64,000 nucleotides of DNA from [Clostridium] clostridioforme AGR2157 (GCF_000424325.1 NZ_AUJR01000009.1:1-64000), one strand, 5' to 3'; positions 52,008 through 61,380 are shown, counted from the first letter of the stretch. A program made the numbers and translations. The notes: generated by a model from the letters alone, not told the origin.

Positions 52008-53351
52008 ATGGAATATATCATAGGAATACTGATTTTGGCATCGTTCTTTGGCCTGGCCGTCTATGCGGCCAGGGGCGGCAACCTGATGATGGGAATGCTG
52101 ATTATGGCCATTCTCTGGACCATCCTTCCCATGACCGGCAACCTTCTGGCGTCCAATCCTGATTTTATCGCGGCAAATGGCGACAGTATCCGGAACACAT
52201 GGATACAGGCATTTTCCAAGGTGTTCCAGAGCGGCCCGGAGGGCTGGGGCTCAGTGCTTGTGAATGTGGTGTTTGGCGCGTGGTTCGGGCGGGTGCTGTT
52301 AGAAACAGGCATCGCAGCCACCCTTATCCGCAAGACCACGGAGCTGGGCGGCGACAAGCCGGCCATCACCTGCATTCTCTTATGCATTGTTACGGCTGCC
52401 ATATTTTCCTCCCTGTTTGGGGCGGGCGCAGTGGTGGCCATCGGCGTTATCATCCTTCCCATATTCATGTCCCTGGGAATTCCCAAGGTGCTGTCCGTTG
52501 TATCCTTCATGCTGAGCATCGGCGCGGGCATGTTTTTGAACCCGGTACTCTTCGGACAGTACACCGCATTCTTTCTGGATGGGGACGGCAAGGTTTTGTA
52601 CCCCTATGAGCAGTATGTGAAATGGGGCGGCATTGCGCTGGCAGTACAGCTGGTATTTACCATCATCCTGATTCTGTTCTGCATGAGGAAGAAATCGGTT
52701 CATTCCTGGGCAGCCAGAAGACCGGTCCGGCGTAAACTGGATTTTGCTCCCACGCCGTCCCTGCTGACACCCTTCATCCCTGTGTTTCTTCTGATTGTAT
52801 TCAAGGTTCCCATTATCATGGGCTTCCTGATCGGCGGCTTCTATGCGCTGTTTGTATGCGGAAAACTGAAAAGCTTCCGGGCTGCCTGCAGGACCTTTAA
52901 CAAGGACTTCTTTGACGGCGTGGTGGACACGGCTCCCCTGGTAGGGTACCTGCTGGTGGTCCCCATGTTCAACAAGGCGGCGGAGCTGTGCATCCCCTAT
53001 TTCAATGCGCTGCTGGGTAATATCATTCCACACAGCACCTTGTTTATCACCGTTATCTTCTGTGTGCTGGCGCCGCTTGGAATGTTCAGGGGCCCCTTCA
53101 CCCTTTACGGCTGCGGCGCGGCCACCCTGGGCATTTTAAAGGGTGTCGGCTTTGAGGTGGCCTTCCTGGCTCCCCTGATGATTGCCGCCACCACGGTTAT
53201 GAACGTGTCCTGCTGCATCACCCAGTCATGGATTGTATGGGGCATTAGCTACGCAAAGGTATCTACCAAGGAATTCTTAAAGATGAGCGTGGTGTGCGGC
53301 TGGATTATCTGCTGCATCCTGCAGGTTATTACATTTATCATGTTTGGTTAA
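52008..53351 (+). CDS. Organic-acid permease of the GntP/CitMHS-like type
   Basis: This 447-residue membrane protein has about 11-12 hydrophobic segments. The first half contains FGAWFGRVLLETGIAATLIRK (in part) followed by IFSSLFGAGAVVAIGVIILP, a paired re-entrant pattern seen in ion-transporter superfamily carriers for gluconate, citrate and related acids. I cannot place it in one family with certainty. AGGGGAG lies before the ATG. It lies between the YiaK-like reductase and the HyuA-like gene and probably imports their substrate. Confidence 0.7.
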   Translation: MEYIIGILILASFFGLAVYAARGGNLMMGMLIMAILWTILPMTGNLLASNPDFIAANGDSIRNTWIQAFSKVFQSGPEGWGSVLVNVVFGAWFGRVLLETGIAATLIRKTTELGGDKPAITCILLCIVTAAIFSSLFGAGAVVAIGVIILPIFMSLGIPKVLSVVSFMLSIGAGMFLNPVLFGQYTAFFLDGDGKVLYPYEQYVKWGGIALAVQLVFTIILILFCMRKKSVHSWAARRPVRRKLDFAPTPSLLTPFIPVFLLIVFKVPIIMGFLIGGFYALFVCGKLKSFRAACRTFNKDFFDGVVDTAPLVGYLLVVPMFNKAAELCIPYFNALLGNIIPHSTLFITVIFCVLAPLGMFRGPFTLYGCGAATLGILKGVGFEVAFLAPLMIAATTVMNVSCCITQSWIVWGISYAKVSTKEFLKMSVVCGWIICCILQVITFIMFG

Positions 53352-53367
53352 CGGGAGGAGAAAAAAC

Positions 53368-55497
53368 ATGGGAAACAGACTGGTGAGAATGGGAATCGAC
53401 GTTGGAGGAACCCATACAAAGGCGGTTGCGATTGACAACGCCACACATGAAATCATAGGAAAATCTTCTGTCAAGACCACACACGATGACAGATACGGCG
53501 TGGCGGCCGGCGTGGTGAAGGCATTCCAGAACTGCTTAAGGGAAAATGATATTGCCCCTGAGGATGTTATTTTTGTGGCCCACAGCACCACCCAGGCCAC
53601 CAATGCCCTGATAGAAGGCGATGTGGCCTGCGTGGGCGTGCTGGGCATGGGGCCCGGGGGAATGGAAGGCTTCCTGGCAAAGCATCAGACCCGCCTTAAG
53701 GATATCGATCTGGGATCCGGCAGAAGCATCAAGATAAAGAACCGCTATCTGAGTGACAGTGAAGAGGACGAGGATACGGTCAGGAAGGCGGTAAAGGAGC
53801 TTAAGGCGGAGGGCGCTCAGGTGCTGGTGGCGTCAGACGCTTACGGGGTGGACGACATTGCCGGGGAACAGTTTGTGTTTGAGATTGCCCACGATGAGAT
53901 GGGCATGGAGACAACCGTTGCCTCGGACATTACCAAGCTCTACGGCCTGACCAGACGGACCAGGACAGCGGCCATCAACGCCAGTATCCTGCCAAAGATG
54001 CTGAACACGGCCAATTCCACAGAGGAGAGTGTCAGGAAGGCCGGCGTGGAGGTGCCTCTCATGATTATGCGCGGAGACGGCGGAGTCATGGAAATCAATG
54101 AGATGAAGAAGCGGCCGGTACTGACCATGCTTTCCGGCCCGGCTGCCAGCGTCATGGGCTCTCTCATGTACTTAAGGGCGTCCAACGGCGTGTACTTTGA
54201 GGTGGGAGGCACCACCACCAATATCGGTGTTATCAAGAACGGACGCCCTGCCATTGATTACTCTGTTGTGGGCGGGCACAGGACATATATCAGTTCCCTG
54301 GATGTGCGGGTGCTGGGCGTTGCAGGCGGAAGCATGATTCGGGTGAACAAGAGCGGCGTCCACGATGTAGGCCCCCGTTCCGCCCATATTGCGGGGTTGG
54401 ATTACGCCGTATTTACGGATGAGGATGAAATCGTGGAGCCCCAGATGGAGTTCTTCTCTCCAAAGGAGGGGGACCCGGAGGATTACGTGGCCATCCGCTT
54501 AAAGAGCGGCAAGCGCATCACCATCACCAACAGCTGCGCGGCCAATGTGCTGGACCTGGTGACCCCAAAGGACTTTTCCTACGGAAATGTGAATGCGGCC
54601 AGGAAGGCCATGCAGCCCATTGCCGATTACCTGCACACCACGGTGGAGGATGTGGCTGCCCAGATTCTCACCAGGGCCTATGAGAAGATCGAGCCCATTA
54701 TCATGGAGCTGGCTGACAAGTACCGCCTGGAGCACGACCAGATATCCCTTGTGGGCGTGGGCGGCGGCGCCACATCCCTGATTGGGTTCTGCGCCAATAA
54801 GATGAATATTAAGTACAGCGTGCCTGAGAATGCAGAGGTCATTTCCTCCATCGGTGTGGCCCTGGCCATGGTCCGCGATGTGGTGGAGCGGGTGGTTCCC
54901 AATCCCACGCCTGAGGATATAAGGAGCATTAAGCGGGAGGCTGTGGACAAGGCAGTGGAGAGCGGCGCTGCGCCCGGTTCCGTGGAGGTCCACATTGAGA
55001 TTGACCCGCAGACCTCCAAACTCACTGCCATTGCCCTGGGTTCCACGGAGGTCAAGACAACGGACCTTCTTAAGGAATGTACCGAGGAGGAGGCCAGGAA
55101 CCTGGCGGCAGAGGATTTAAGGGCGAAGCCGGGAGAACTGAACCTGGTGGGCCAGACGCCTAACTTCTATGTCTATAATATGGACAGCAGTTGCCGCAAG
55201 CCTTTGCGTATTCTGGATAAGAAGGGATTTATCAAGGTACAGAGGACGGACGGGGAAGTAGTCCTTGCCAAGGCATCCTCCTACCGGAGCATTGTTTCCA
55301 GGATGTGGGAGGAAATGGCCATCTTCAAGGCGGATGCCATCCTGCGGCCCGACTACTATCTGTGCGTGGGAGCCAGAGTCATGGACTTTAACGGCACAGG
55401 CGAGCTGGAGCAGATTCTCATGCTGATGGATGTGGAAATGCAGATGGTGGACCCGTCGGAAGATATTGTGATTGTCGGAGCGAAGAATCAGTTGTAG
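53368..55497 (+). CDS. Hydantoinase/oxoprolinase (HyuA) family protein
   Basis: This 709-residue protein belongs to the ATP-dependent hydantoinase/5-oxoprolinase A family. The N-terminus has the actin-like phosphate loop GIDVGGTHTKAVAID, then STTQATNALIEGD near 70, LSGPAASVMG near 255 and the FEVGGTTTNIGVI loop near 280. Members open lactam or hydantoin rings or act as carboxylase subunits, normally with a HyuB partner. No hyuB is present, so this may be a self-contained form. The C-terminal ~150 residues are not familiar to me. The start at 53368 has GGGAGGAG upstream. It closes the operon. Confidence 0.85.
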   Translation: MGNRLVRMGIDVGGTHTKAVAIDNATHEIIGKSSVKTTHDDRYGVAAGVVKAFQNCLRENDIAPEDVIFVAHSTTQATNALIEGDVACVGVLGMGPGGMEGFLAKHQTRLKDIDLGSGRSIKIKNRYLSDSEEDEDTVRKAVKELKAEGAQVLVASDAYGVDDIAGEQFVFEIAHDEMGMETTVASDITKLYGLTRRTRTAAINASILPKMLNTANSTEESVRKAGVEVPLMIMRGDGGVMEINEMKKRPVLTMLSGPAASVMGSLMYLRASNGVYFEVGGTTTNIGVIKNGRPAIDYSVVGGHRTYISSLDVRVLGVAGGSMIRVNKSGVHDVGPRSAHIAGLDYAVFTDEDEIVEPQMEFFSPKEGDPEDYVAIRLKSGKRITITNSCAANVLDLVTPKDFSYGNVNAARKAMQPIADYLHTTVEDVAAQILTRAYEKIEPIIMELADKYRLEHDQISLVGVGGGATSLIGFCANKMNIKYSVPENAEVISSIGVALAMVRDVVERVVPNPTPEDIRSIKREAVDKAVESGAAPGSVEVHIEIDPQTSKLTAIALGSTEVKTTDLLKECTEEEARNLAAEDLRAKPGELNLVGQTPNFYVYNMDSSCRKPLRILDKKGFIKVQRTDGEVVLAKASSYRSIVSRMWEEMAIFKADAILRPDYYLCVGARVMDFNGTGELEQILMLMDVEMQMVDPSEDIVIVGAKNQL

Positions 55498-55817
55498 AAT
55501 AGAAGAGGACAGGCACAGAGGAGGTATCTGGGTGAAGAGAGAGGACGGAAGAAAGCTGTTGCAAGCTGGCATACGGCTCCAGGGCAGCAGAGTGCGGGCG
55601 GAATGAGGCAGAGCTGCTTTTAAGGGGGACAAATGTCTGGGATATTGCCGCCGGATGGGCCTTAAGGTTTCCACGCCCTGGGTGCCGGTGGGCGGAGGCC
55701 ATGTGATTTTCGTCATCTTGAGCCTCATTGCTTCCCTCTGTCATATCCGGCTGTGCCAGTGCATATGTACCTATTACCGGTACGGCGTTGACACGGGATA
55801 GGGCGGAGGGATTTTTT
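55498..55817. other. Intergenic region without a clear gene
   Basis: No intact gene or strong terminator is seen. A short frame from GTG 55531 (VKREDGRKLLQAGIRLQG) with a GGAGG-like site upstream stops after about 24 codons. It may be a remnant. GGAGG just before 55818 belongs to the next gene. Confidence 0.4.
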
Positions 55818-56684
55818 ATGGGATATGGATTGGCACTGGCAGGCGGCGGAACCAGGGGAGCGGCCCATGTGGGGGTGTTTAAAGCCCTTGTGGAGGCGGG
55901 ACTGCGCCCTGATGCAGTGGCCGGAGCCAGTGCTGGGGGAATTGTGGCAGGACTTATTGCCTCCGGAATGCCCGTGTCCCAAATGGAGCAGGCAGTGCTT
56001 CACCTTGAGAAACATGGAGGTGATTATCTGGATCCGGATTACAGCGGCCTGCTGGCATTCATGCCCCAGCTGCTGGCGGGAAAGGGCGTAAGCCTGTCCG
56101 GCCTTATTAAGGGAGATAAGCTGCTGGACTATTTTTTTCAGCTGACCGGCCGGAAGCATATGGATGAGACTGTGCTTACGCTGGTCATACCGGCAGTGGA
56201 CCTGGTCAGCGGAAATACCATCTGCTTTACAAACAGCGACCAGGTACGGGAGATGGAGCATGTGACATGGGAGTGGAACGGATATCTGTGTGAAGCCATG
56301 ATGGCCGGAGCCGGTGTGCCCGCCATATTCGCTCCCAGGAAGATGGGGCGGTATCTTCTGGTGGACGGAGGCGTCACGGATATACTGCCGGTAAATCTTT
56401 TGCAGGCGGCCGGTATCAGGGATGTGCTGGCGGTGGACATCGGAGGGGACTACGAAGCCCCTTCGGACCGTTCCGTCATGGAGGTGGCTTCCCACTCCTT
56501 TTCCATCATGAGCAGCCGCCTGAAGGAGTGCGCTTCCACAGGGGAGGTGCTGCTGCTGAAGCCGCCCTTAAGTCCCAAGGCAGGTCTTCTGACCTTTGAA
56601 CAGATGGGAGGATGTATGGAACGGGGCTATGAGTACACCAGGAAAATGCTTCCGCAGATACGCAAAGCCCTTAATTGGATGTAA
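55818..56684 (+). CDS. Patatin-like phospholipase (RssA-type)
   Basis: This 288-residue patatin-domain acyl hydrolase has the glycine-rich oxyanion motif GGGTRGAAHVG at 9-19, the nucleophile elbow GASAGG with Ser near 42, and the catalytic aspartate in VDGGVTD near 183. There is no signal peptide, so it acts in the cytoplasm or at the inner membrane face on lipids. The start at 55818 has GGAGG 7 bases upstream. The true substrate is unknown. It is a single gene followed by a hairpin. Confidence 0.9.
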   Translation: MGYGLALAGGGTRGAAHVGVFKALVEAGLRPDAVAGASAGGIVAGLIASGMPVSQMEQAVLHLEKHGGDYLDPDYSGLLAFMPQLLAGKGVSLSGLIKGDKLLDYFFQLTGRKHMDETVLTLVIPAVDLVSGNTICFTNSDQVREMEHVTWEWNGYLCEAMMAGAGVPAIFAPRKMGRYLLVDGGVTDILPVNLLQAAGIRDVLAVDIGGDYEAPSDRSVMEVASHSFSIMSSRLKECASTGEVLLLKPPLSPKAGLLTFEQMGGCMERGYEYTRKMLPQIRKALNWM

Positions 56685-56752
56685 AATTGTGTGAAAATAG
56701 CTGTTTTAATCTGCTGCATGTCTGGCAAATTCATGAAAAAAGCAGGACCGTA

Positions 56753-56786
56753 CCGTGAAAATCACTTCATTCCGGCATTTTCACGG
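56753..56786 (+). terminator. Hairpin after the patatin gene
   Basis: CCGTGAAAAT (56753-56762) pairs perfectly with ATTTTCACGG (56777-56786). No T-run follows. Confidence 0.6.
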
Positions 56787-56828
56787 GAACCGGCCCTAAA
56801 ATTAGGATAAAAATCTATAGAGCCTCCA

Positions 56829-56857
56829 TTGACACTAACTTTTATATCTGTTATAGT
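56829..56857 (+). promoter_or_regulatory. Promoter of the DEAD-box helicase gene
   Basis: TTGACA (56829-56834) and TATAGT (56852-56857) with a 17-base spacer. Transcription would start near 56865, about 295 bases before the helicase start codon. Confidence 0.75.
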
Positions 56858-56873
56858 TAATAATCGTACGAAG

Positions 56874-56921
56874 CGAGAGGATGAAAGGCCCGAGACGTGC
56901 CTGTTTATCCCTCGTTTTTTT
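56874..56921 (+). promoter_or_regulatory. Terminator-like hairpin in the helicase leader
   Basis: CGAG-A-GGAT (56874-56882) pairs with ATCCCTCG (56907-56914), leaving one bulged base, and is followed by seven Ts. It lies about 10 bases after the predicted start of transcription and could stop most transcripts early, making this an attenuator. Confidence 0.6.
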
Positions 56922-57159
56922 GTTCGCGTGGAGGACTTCGTTTCACGAAGAAACTAATAAATTGCGGTGCATGGTATGACTTATGCGTAGCCGGCGGTAT
57001 CTGGCCGGGGGCTTTGGAAGGCCTGCTTAAGGGTCCGGGGGGAATGTCCTGGAAAAGGCAGACGGATGCGTGGCAGCGGAGTCAGGGGATATGCACAAGG
57101 CGGCCTGCCGGAGGCTCTATTATATGGGACGGCAGAGGAAGAAAGGATATGAACTTTAT
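56922..57159. other. Remainder of the helicase 5' leader
   Basis: Open reading frames cross this stretch, but none has a convincing ribosome site or recognisable product. I treat it as untranslated leader. In-frame start codons at 57070 (GTG) and 57124 (ATG) would only lengthen the helicase N-terminus with unrelated residues. Confidence 0.45.
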
Positions 57160-58869
57160 ATGGAGACAGTTAAGTTTGACGAGTTACAATTAGACGAACG
57201 GATTATCCGAGCCATCACAGAGATGGGATTTGAGGAGGCATCACCCATTCAGGCTCAGGCCATTCCGGTAGCCATGGAAGGCCGGGACATGATTGGCCAG
57301 GCACAGACCGGAACAGGCAAGACAGCCGCCTTCGGTCTGCCTCTTCTTCAGAAGGTGGACCCGAAGGTGAAGAAGCTTCAGGCCATCGTGCTGCTTCCTA
57401 CCAGGGAGCTGGCCATCCAGGTGGCGGAGGAGATGCGCCGTTTTGCAAAGTTCATACACGGTGTGAAGGTGCTGCCTATATACGGCGGCCAGGATATCGT
57501 AAAGCAGATCCGTTCCTTAAAGGACGGAACACAGATCATCGTGGGAACCCCGGGCCGTGTCATGGACCATATGAGAAGGAAGACAATAAAGGCTGACCAT
57601 GTTCTCACTGTAGTGCTGGATGAAGCGGATGAGATGCTGAACATGGGATTCCTGGAGGATATGGAGACTATCTTAAGTCAGCTGCCTCAGGAGCGTCAGA
57701 CCCTGATGTTCTCAGCCACCATGCCCCAGGCCATTGCGGAGATTGCCAGGAAGTTCCAGAAGGACCCGGTGACGGTCCGCGTGATTAAGAAGGAGCTGAC
57801 CGTGCCTAAGGTGACCCAGTATTATTATGAGGTTAAGCCGAAGAACAAGGTGGAGGTTATGAGCCGTCTGCTGGATATGTATGCGCCGAAGCTTTCCATT
57901 GTGTTCTGCAATACAAAGCGTCAGGTGGATGACCTGGTGCAGGAGCTCCAGGGAAGAGGCTATTTCGCGGAAGGCCTTCATGGGGATTTAAAGCAGGTCC
58001 AGCGTGACCGTGTCATGGACAGCTTCCGCAATGGCCGCACCGACATTCTGGTTGCCACGGATGTGGCTGCGAGAGGCATAGATGTAGGGGATGTGGAAGC
58101 GGTGTTCAACTATGACATCCCCCAGGATGACGAGTACTACGTGCACCGTATCGGCCGTACCGGCAGAGCGGGAAGGGAAGGAAAGGCATTCAGCCTTGTT
58201 ATGGGCAAGGAGGTCTATAAGCTCAGGGACATCCAGCGTTACTGCAAGACTAAAATCATTCCCCAGGCCATTCCGTCTTTAAATGATATCACGGATATCA
58301 AGGTGGAGAAGATTCTGGACCAGGTGCAGGAAGTGTTAAATGACACAGACCTGACCAAAATGGTGAACATCATTGAGAAGAAGCTTATGGAGGAGGATTA
58401 TACCTCCATGGATTTGGCCGCGGCCCTTCTCAAGATGAGCATGGGAGACGAGAGCGAAGACATTATCGACAGCTTTGAGACAGCCCGTTCTCTCGATGAA
58501 CTGGACAGCTTTGGACGGGGAAGCAGCCGCGGCAGAGGCCGTGAGCGCAGCTCCTACGGAAACCGCCGCAAGGGAGCGACGGACCGCGCTGCTGTGGATT
58601 ACGTGCTGGGCGAAGGGGATGAGAAGATGGCAAGACTGTTCATCAACATCGGCAAGGCCCAGAGAATCACCCCGGGAGACATTCTGGGAGCAGTTGCCGG
58701 AGAATCAGGAATTCCGGGGCGCATGGTGGGAAGCATTGACATGTATGACGGATATACCTTCGTGGATGTGCCGGGACGCTATGCCGATGATGTGCTGAAG
58801 GCAATGACCCATGCCAAGATTAAGGGAAAGAATATTCACGTGGAAAAAGCCAATACTAACAGAAGATAA
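57160..58869 (+). CDS. cshA: DEAD-box RNA helicase (CshA/DeaD type)
   Basis: This 569-residue ATP-dependent RNA helicase unwinds RNA in ribosome assembly, cold adaptation and mRNA turnover. The motifs are AQTGTGKTAA near 46 (Walker A), PTREL, VLDEADEML near 150 (the DEAD box), SATMPQA (motif III), ARGIDVGDVEAV and HRIGRTGRAG (motif VI). After an Arg/Gly/Ser-rich linker (GRGSSRGRGRERSS near 452) comes a C-terminal DbpA-type RNA-binding domain (~490-569). The start at 57160 gives the usual N-terminus, although its ribosome site (AAAGGA) is rather far. A long leader precedes it. Confidence 0.93.
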   Translation: METVKFDELQLDERIIRAITEMGFEEASPIQAQAIPVAMEGRDMIGQAQTGTGKTAAFGLPLLQKVDPKVKKLQAIVLLPTRELAIQVAEEMRRFAKFIHGVKVLPIYGGQDIVKQIRSLKDGTQIIVGTPGRVMDHMRRKTIKADHVLTVVLDEADEMLNMGFLEDMETILSQLPQERQTLMFSATMPQAIAEIARKFQKDPVTVRVIKKELTVPKVTQYYYEVKPKNKVEVMSRLLDMYAPKLSIVFCNTKRQVDDLVQELQGRGYFAEGLHGDLKQVQRDRVMDSFRNGRTDILVATDVAARGIDVGDVEAVFNYDIPQDDEYYVHRIGRTGRAGREGKAFSLVMGKEVYKLRDIQRYCKTKIIPQAIPSLNDITDIKVEKILDQVQEVLNDTDLTKMVNIIEKKLMEEDYTSMDLAAALLKMSMGDESEDIIDSFETARSLDELDSFGRGSSRGRGRERSSYGNRRKGATDRAAVDYVLGEGDEKMARLFINIGKAQRITPGDILGAVAGESGIPGRMVGSIDMYDGYTFVDVPGRYADDVLKAMTHAKIKGKNIHVEKANTNRR

Positions 58870-58872
58870 GAG

Positions 58873-58936
58873 CGGGTCTTACAGACCCGTATGCTCACAG
58901 CCCGGCAGGACTTCTATCTGCCGGGCTGTGCCTGTA
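58873..58936 (+). terminator. Two tandem hairpins after the helicase gene
   Basis: CGGGTC/GACCCG (58873-58878 with 58884-58889) is followed by CACAGCCCGGCAG (58896-58908) pairing perfectly with CTGCCGGGCTGTG (58918-58930). The sequence after it is CCTGTATTT. Confidence 0.75.
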
Positions 58937-58960
58937 TTTACATTTTTCCGGAGGTGTGAT

Positions 58961-59740
58961 ATGGTGAAGGTCAACAGGAAGGAGGCTGAGCCAATGAAGG
59001 AAGGATATGTGGACAACAGTTTTGCCTCCCTTTATTATAAGGAAATGGGGCAGGGGATGCCTCTCATCATGCTCCACGGCAATGGTGAGAGCCACGAGAT
59101 ATTTGCCAGGCTGTCAGAGCTTATGAGCCGGTATTACAGGGTGATTCTCATGGACAGCAGGGGCCATGGGTCCTCTCTTATGAGGGGAGATGCTGCCAGG
59201 GGAGATCTGACCATCCCGGATATGGCGGCGGATGTAGTCCAGGTCATGGAATTCCTCCATGTGCCCAGGGCAGTGATACTGGGATTCAGCGACGGGGCAA
59301 ACGTGGCCCTGGAGACAGCCAGCTGTTATCCGGGACGTGTGTCCGCCGTGGTGGCAGTCAGCGGAAATGCCCTGCCAAGAGGCATGAGCACTGCCTCGCT
59401 GATGGAGGTGAAATTAAAATACGCCCTGTGGCACGGTCTGGAGAAGATACCGCTGCCGCGGGGCGTCAGGGATAAGGCGGTGAAAAGCCGCCAGCTGTTC
59501 GGCCTTATGGCCAGATGGCCCAGGCTGGACAAGGAGAAGCTGTCCTGTATCCAGGCGCCTGTCCTGATTCTTACGGGCCGCCGGGATATGATCCGCCCCC
59601 GCCACTCCCTGTGGATGGGGGAACAGATTCCCGATTCAAAGGTGGTGTTTGTCAAGGGAGCGGACCATTTTACCCTTCTTAAGAAGGAAAAGGCATATGG
59701 GGCCCATATCATGGCCTGGCTCAGGGAGCGGGGGCTTTAA
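58961..59740 (+). CDS. Alpha/beta-fold hydrolase
   Basis: This 259-residue alpha/beta hydrolase has the oxyanion segment MLHGNGESHEIF near 41, the DSRGHGSS turn, the nucleophile Ser110 in GFSDGAN, the aspartate in LTGRRDMIRP near 207 and the catalytic histidine in GADHFTLL near 236. All three residues of the triad are present, so it should be active. The substrate is unknown. The start at 58961 has GGAGGTG 5 bases upstream. It is 30 bases from the helicase terminator and faces the DUF362 gene. Confidence 0.88.
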   Translation: MVKVNRKEAEPMKEGYVDNSFASLYYKEMGQGMPLIMLHGNGESHEIFARLSELMSRYYRVILMDSRGHGSSLMRGDAARGDLTIPDMAADVVQVMEFLHVPRAVILGFSDGANVALETASCYPGRVSAVVAVSGNALPRGMSTASLMEVKLKYALWHGLEKIPLPRGVRDKAVKSRQLFGLMARWPRLDKEKLSCIQAPVLILTGRRDMIRPRHSLWMGEQIPDSKVVFVKGADHFTLLKKEKAYGAHIMAWLRERGL

Positions 59741-59781
59741 GGGAACGGGATTCTGAGGCGCGGTCGGAAAACAGGCCCGGC

Positions 59782-61164
59782 CTATTTCCATTGATTGCTC
59801 AAAAAGTCTACGATATCCGCTGCCTTAGGCGGACAGCCGCCCATAGTTTTGGCGAAGCAGGAGGTACATTGGCCCACGCCGATGGCGCCCTCCTGTCCCT
59901 TGTAGCCCTGGCCGATGCATACAGGAGGCAGGCCCTTCCTCAGATATCCCATATCGTTCAGACGGTCCAGGGCGTATATAAGGGAGCCGTAGCAGGCGCT
60001 GCACGCATCTTCCGGTGCCGTGTAGGCAGCCAGGTGCTGTACGCGCCTGGTCATGCGGAATTTGCTGTCGGCCTCCGTTTGATTGCTCAAAAAGTCTACG
60101 ATATCCGCTGCCTTAGGCGGACAGCCGCCCATAGTTTTGGCGAAGCAGGAGGTACATTGGCCCACGCCGATGGCGCCCTCCTGTCCCTTGTAGCCCTGGC
60201 CGATGCATACAGGAGGCAGGCCCTTCCTCAGATATCCCATATCGTTCAGACGGTCCAGGGCGTATATAAGGGAGCCGTAGCAGGCGCTGCACGCATCTTC
60301 CGGTGCCGTGTAGGCAGCCAGGTGCTGTACGCGCCTGGTCATGCGGAATTTGCTGTCGGCCTCCGTTGCCTTGTTCAGATAAATCATGTTGGCGCGGGCC
60401 GTGTCCGTGCTTCCCACACCCAGGTTCCTGGCCATGGTTATGTATGGCACGTCGTCCACTGAGTAACCCATGCAGTCACATACGAAGGCATCGCAGAGCA
60501 CCGGGTCTTTAAAGCCCAGCACACGGTTCATGACCACGGGATTGCCTCCCTCCTCAAAATCCAAATCACCGCAGATATTGTCCACCAGGATGAAGTCATT
60601 GCGGGCAATGGTATTTAGGTGGGCAATGGGCTTGTGAAGCCCCAGGGTGTGGAAGCGGCGTTTTTCCGAGTTGGGAATCACGCCCTTGTTGTTTTTCAGG
60701 GCGCAGGTCACAGTGGTCTGGCAGTGGCCCTTCAGCACAGGCATGTTAATCATGTAATCCACCGCAGCTGCCTTGTCGCACAGCTTAATTTTCATTCCTC
60801 CGGCATCGTATTCCTTCCAGGTATCACGCTGCAGGTCCACGAAGGGGACGCCATATCGCCTGCACACCTGATGGTATCCTGCGGCCTGGAAGGCGTCTTC
60901 CGTGTGGTCGCCAACCCAGGAACCCTCCATGATTGTGATGTTTTGAAAGCCGTGTTCCTGGAGGTATTCTATGACACCTGCCAGCAGCTCACCGTGGGTG
61001 GTGGCTCCGCTGGAGGGCGCCTTGGCAGTCACCAGATTGGGCTTTAATGCCACCTTTTTATTTAAATCACCGATGTCTGCCGCCACGCCGGCCTGTTCCA
61101 GGACCCGCTTGGCCATGTTCTTGTAATCGGTTCCGTGTATGATGATGATATCATTCTTTTCCAT
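59782..61164 (-). CDS. DUF362 iron-sulfur protein with a duplicated C-terminal segment
   Basis: This 460-residue protein belongs to DUF362, a family of uncharacterised proteins often containing iron-sulfur sites. Residues ~1-265 cover the DUF362 domain (LKPNLVTAKAPSSGATTHGE near 42 in part, VLKGHCQTTVTCALKNNKG near 152). A 96-residue C-terminal unit then occurs twice, without any amino-acid change. Each carries a CSACYGSL pair and GQCTSCFAKTMGGCPPKA, giving six cysteines per copy. Without the duplication the protein would be 364 residues. The start has AGGAAAGG upstream. No partner gene is adjacent. Confidence 0.88.
   Translation of the reverse strand: MEKNDIIIIHGTDYKNMAKRVLEQAGVAADIGDLNKKVALKPNLVTAKAPSSGATTHGELLAGVIEYLQEHGFQNITIMEGSWVGDHTEDAFQAAGYHQVCRRYGVPFVDLQRDTWKEYDAGGMKIKLCDKAAAVDYMINMPVLKGHCQTTVTCALKNNKGVIPNSEKRRFHTLGLHKPIAHLNTIARNDFILVDNICGDLDFEEGGNPVVMNRVLGFKDPVLCDAFVCDCMGYSVDDVPYITMARNLGVGSTDTARANMIYLNKATEADSKFRMTRRVQHLAAYTAPEDACSACYGSLIYALDRLNDMGYLRKGLPPVCIGQGYKGQEGAIGVGQCTSCFAKTMGGCPPKAADIVDFLSNQTEADSKFRMTRRVQHLAAYTAPEDACSACYGSLIYALDRLNDMGYLRKGLPPVCIGQGYKGQEGAIGVGQCTSCFAKTMGGCPPKAADIVDFLSNQWK
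59791..60366. repeat. Perfect 288-bp tandem duplication
   Basis: Bases 59791-60078 are identical to 60079-60366 over all 288 positions; base 60079 on the right is also matched by 60367. The unit is a multiple of three (96 codons), so the reading frame of the DUF362 gene is kept. No direct repeat longer than one base is seen at the borders. Confidence 0.98.
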
Positions 61165-61380
61165 ATATGAGTTTTCCTTTCCTGTCCTTTGCGTATTTAT
61201 TTCCCATTATAACCGTATAATATTATTTTGTGAATACTCCATGCCGCTTTCTTTTGAAGGCTTTTTGGGGACGCTGTTCTGCCTGTCGGGATTGATTGAC
61301 GGGCAGTGGAAAAAAGAGTATGATATTCCTGAAGCATGGTCCGGAGGGAAAACGCGGGCCGGTGAAAAGGAGTGTTTGAT

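Noticed and set aside
56897-57193. 98-codon plus-strand frame in the helicase leader
   Set aside because: It starts inside the leader hairpin, has no ribosome site and overlaps the helicase start in another frame.
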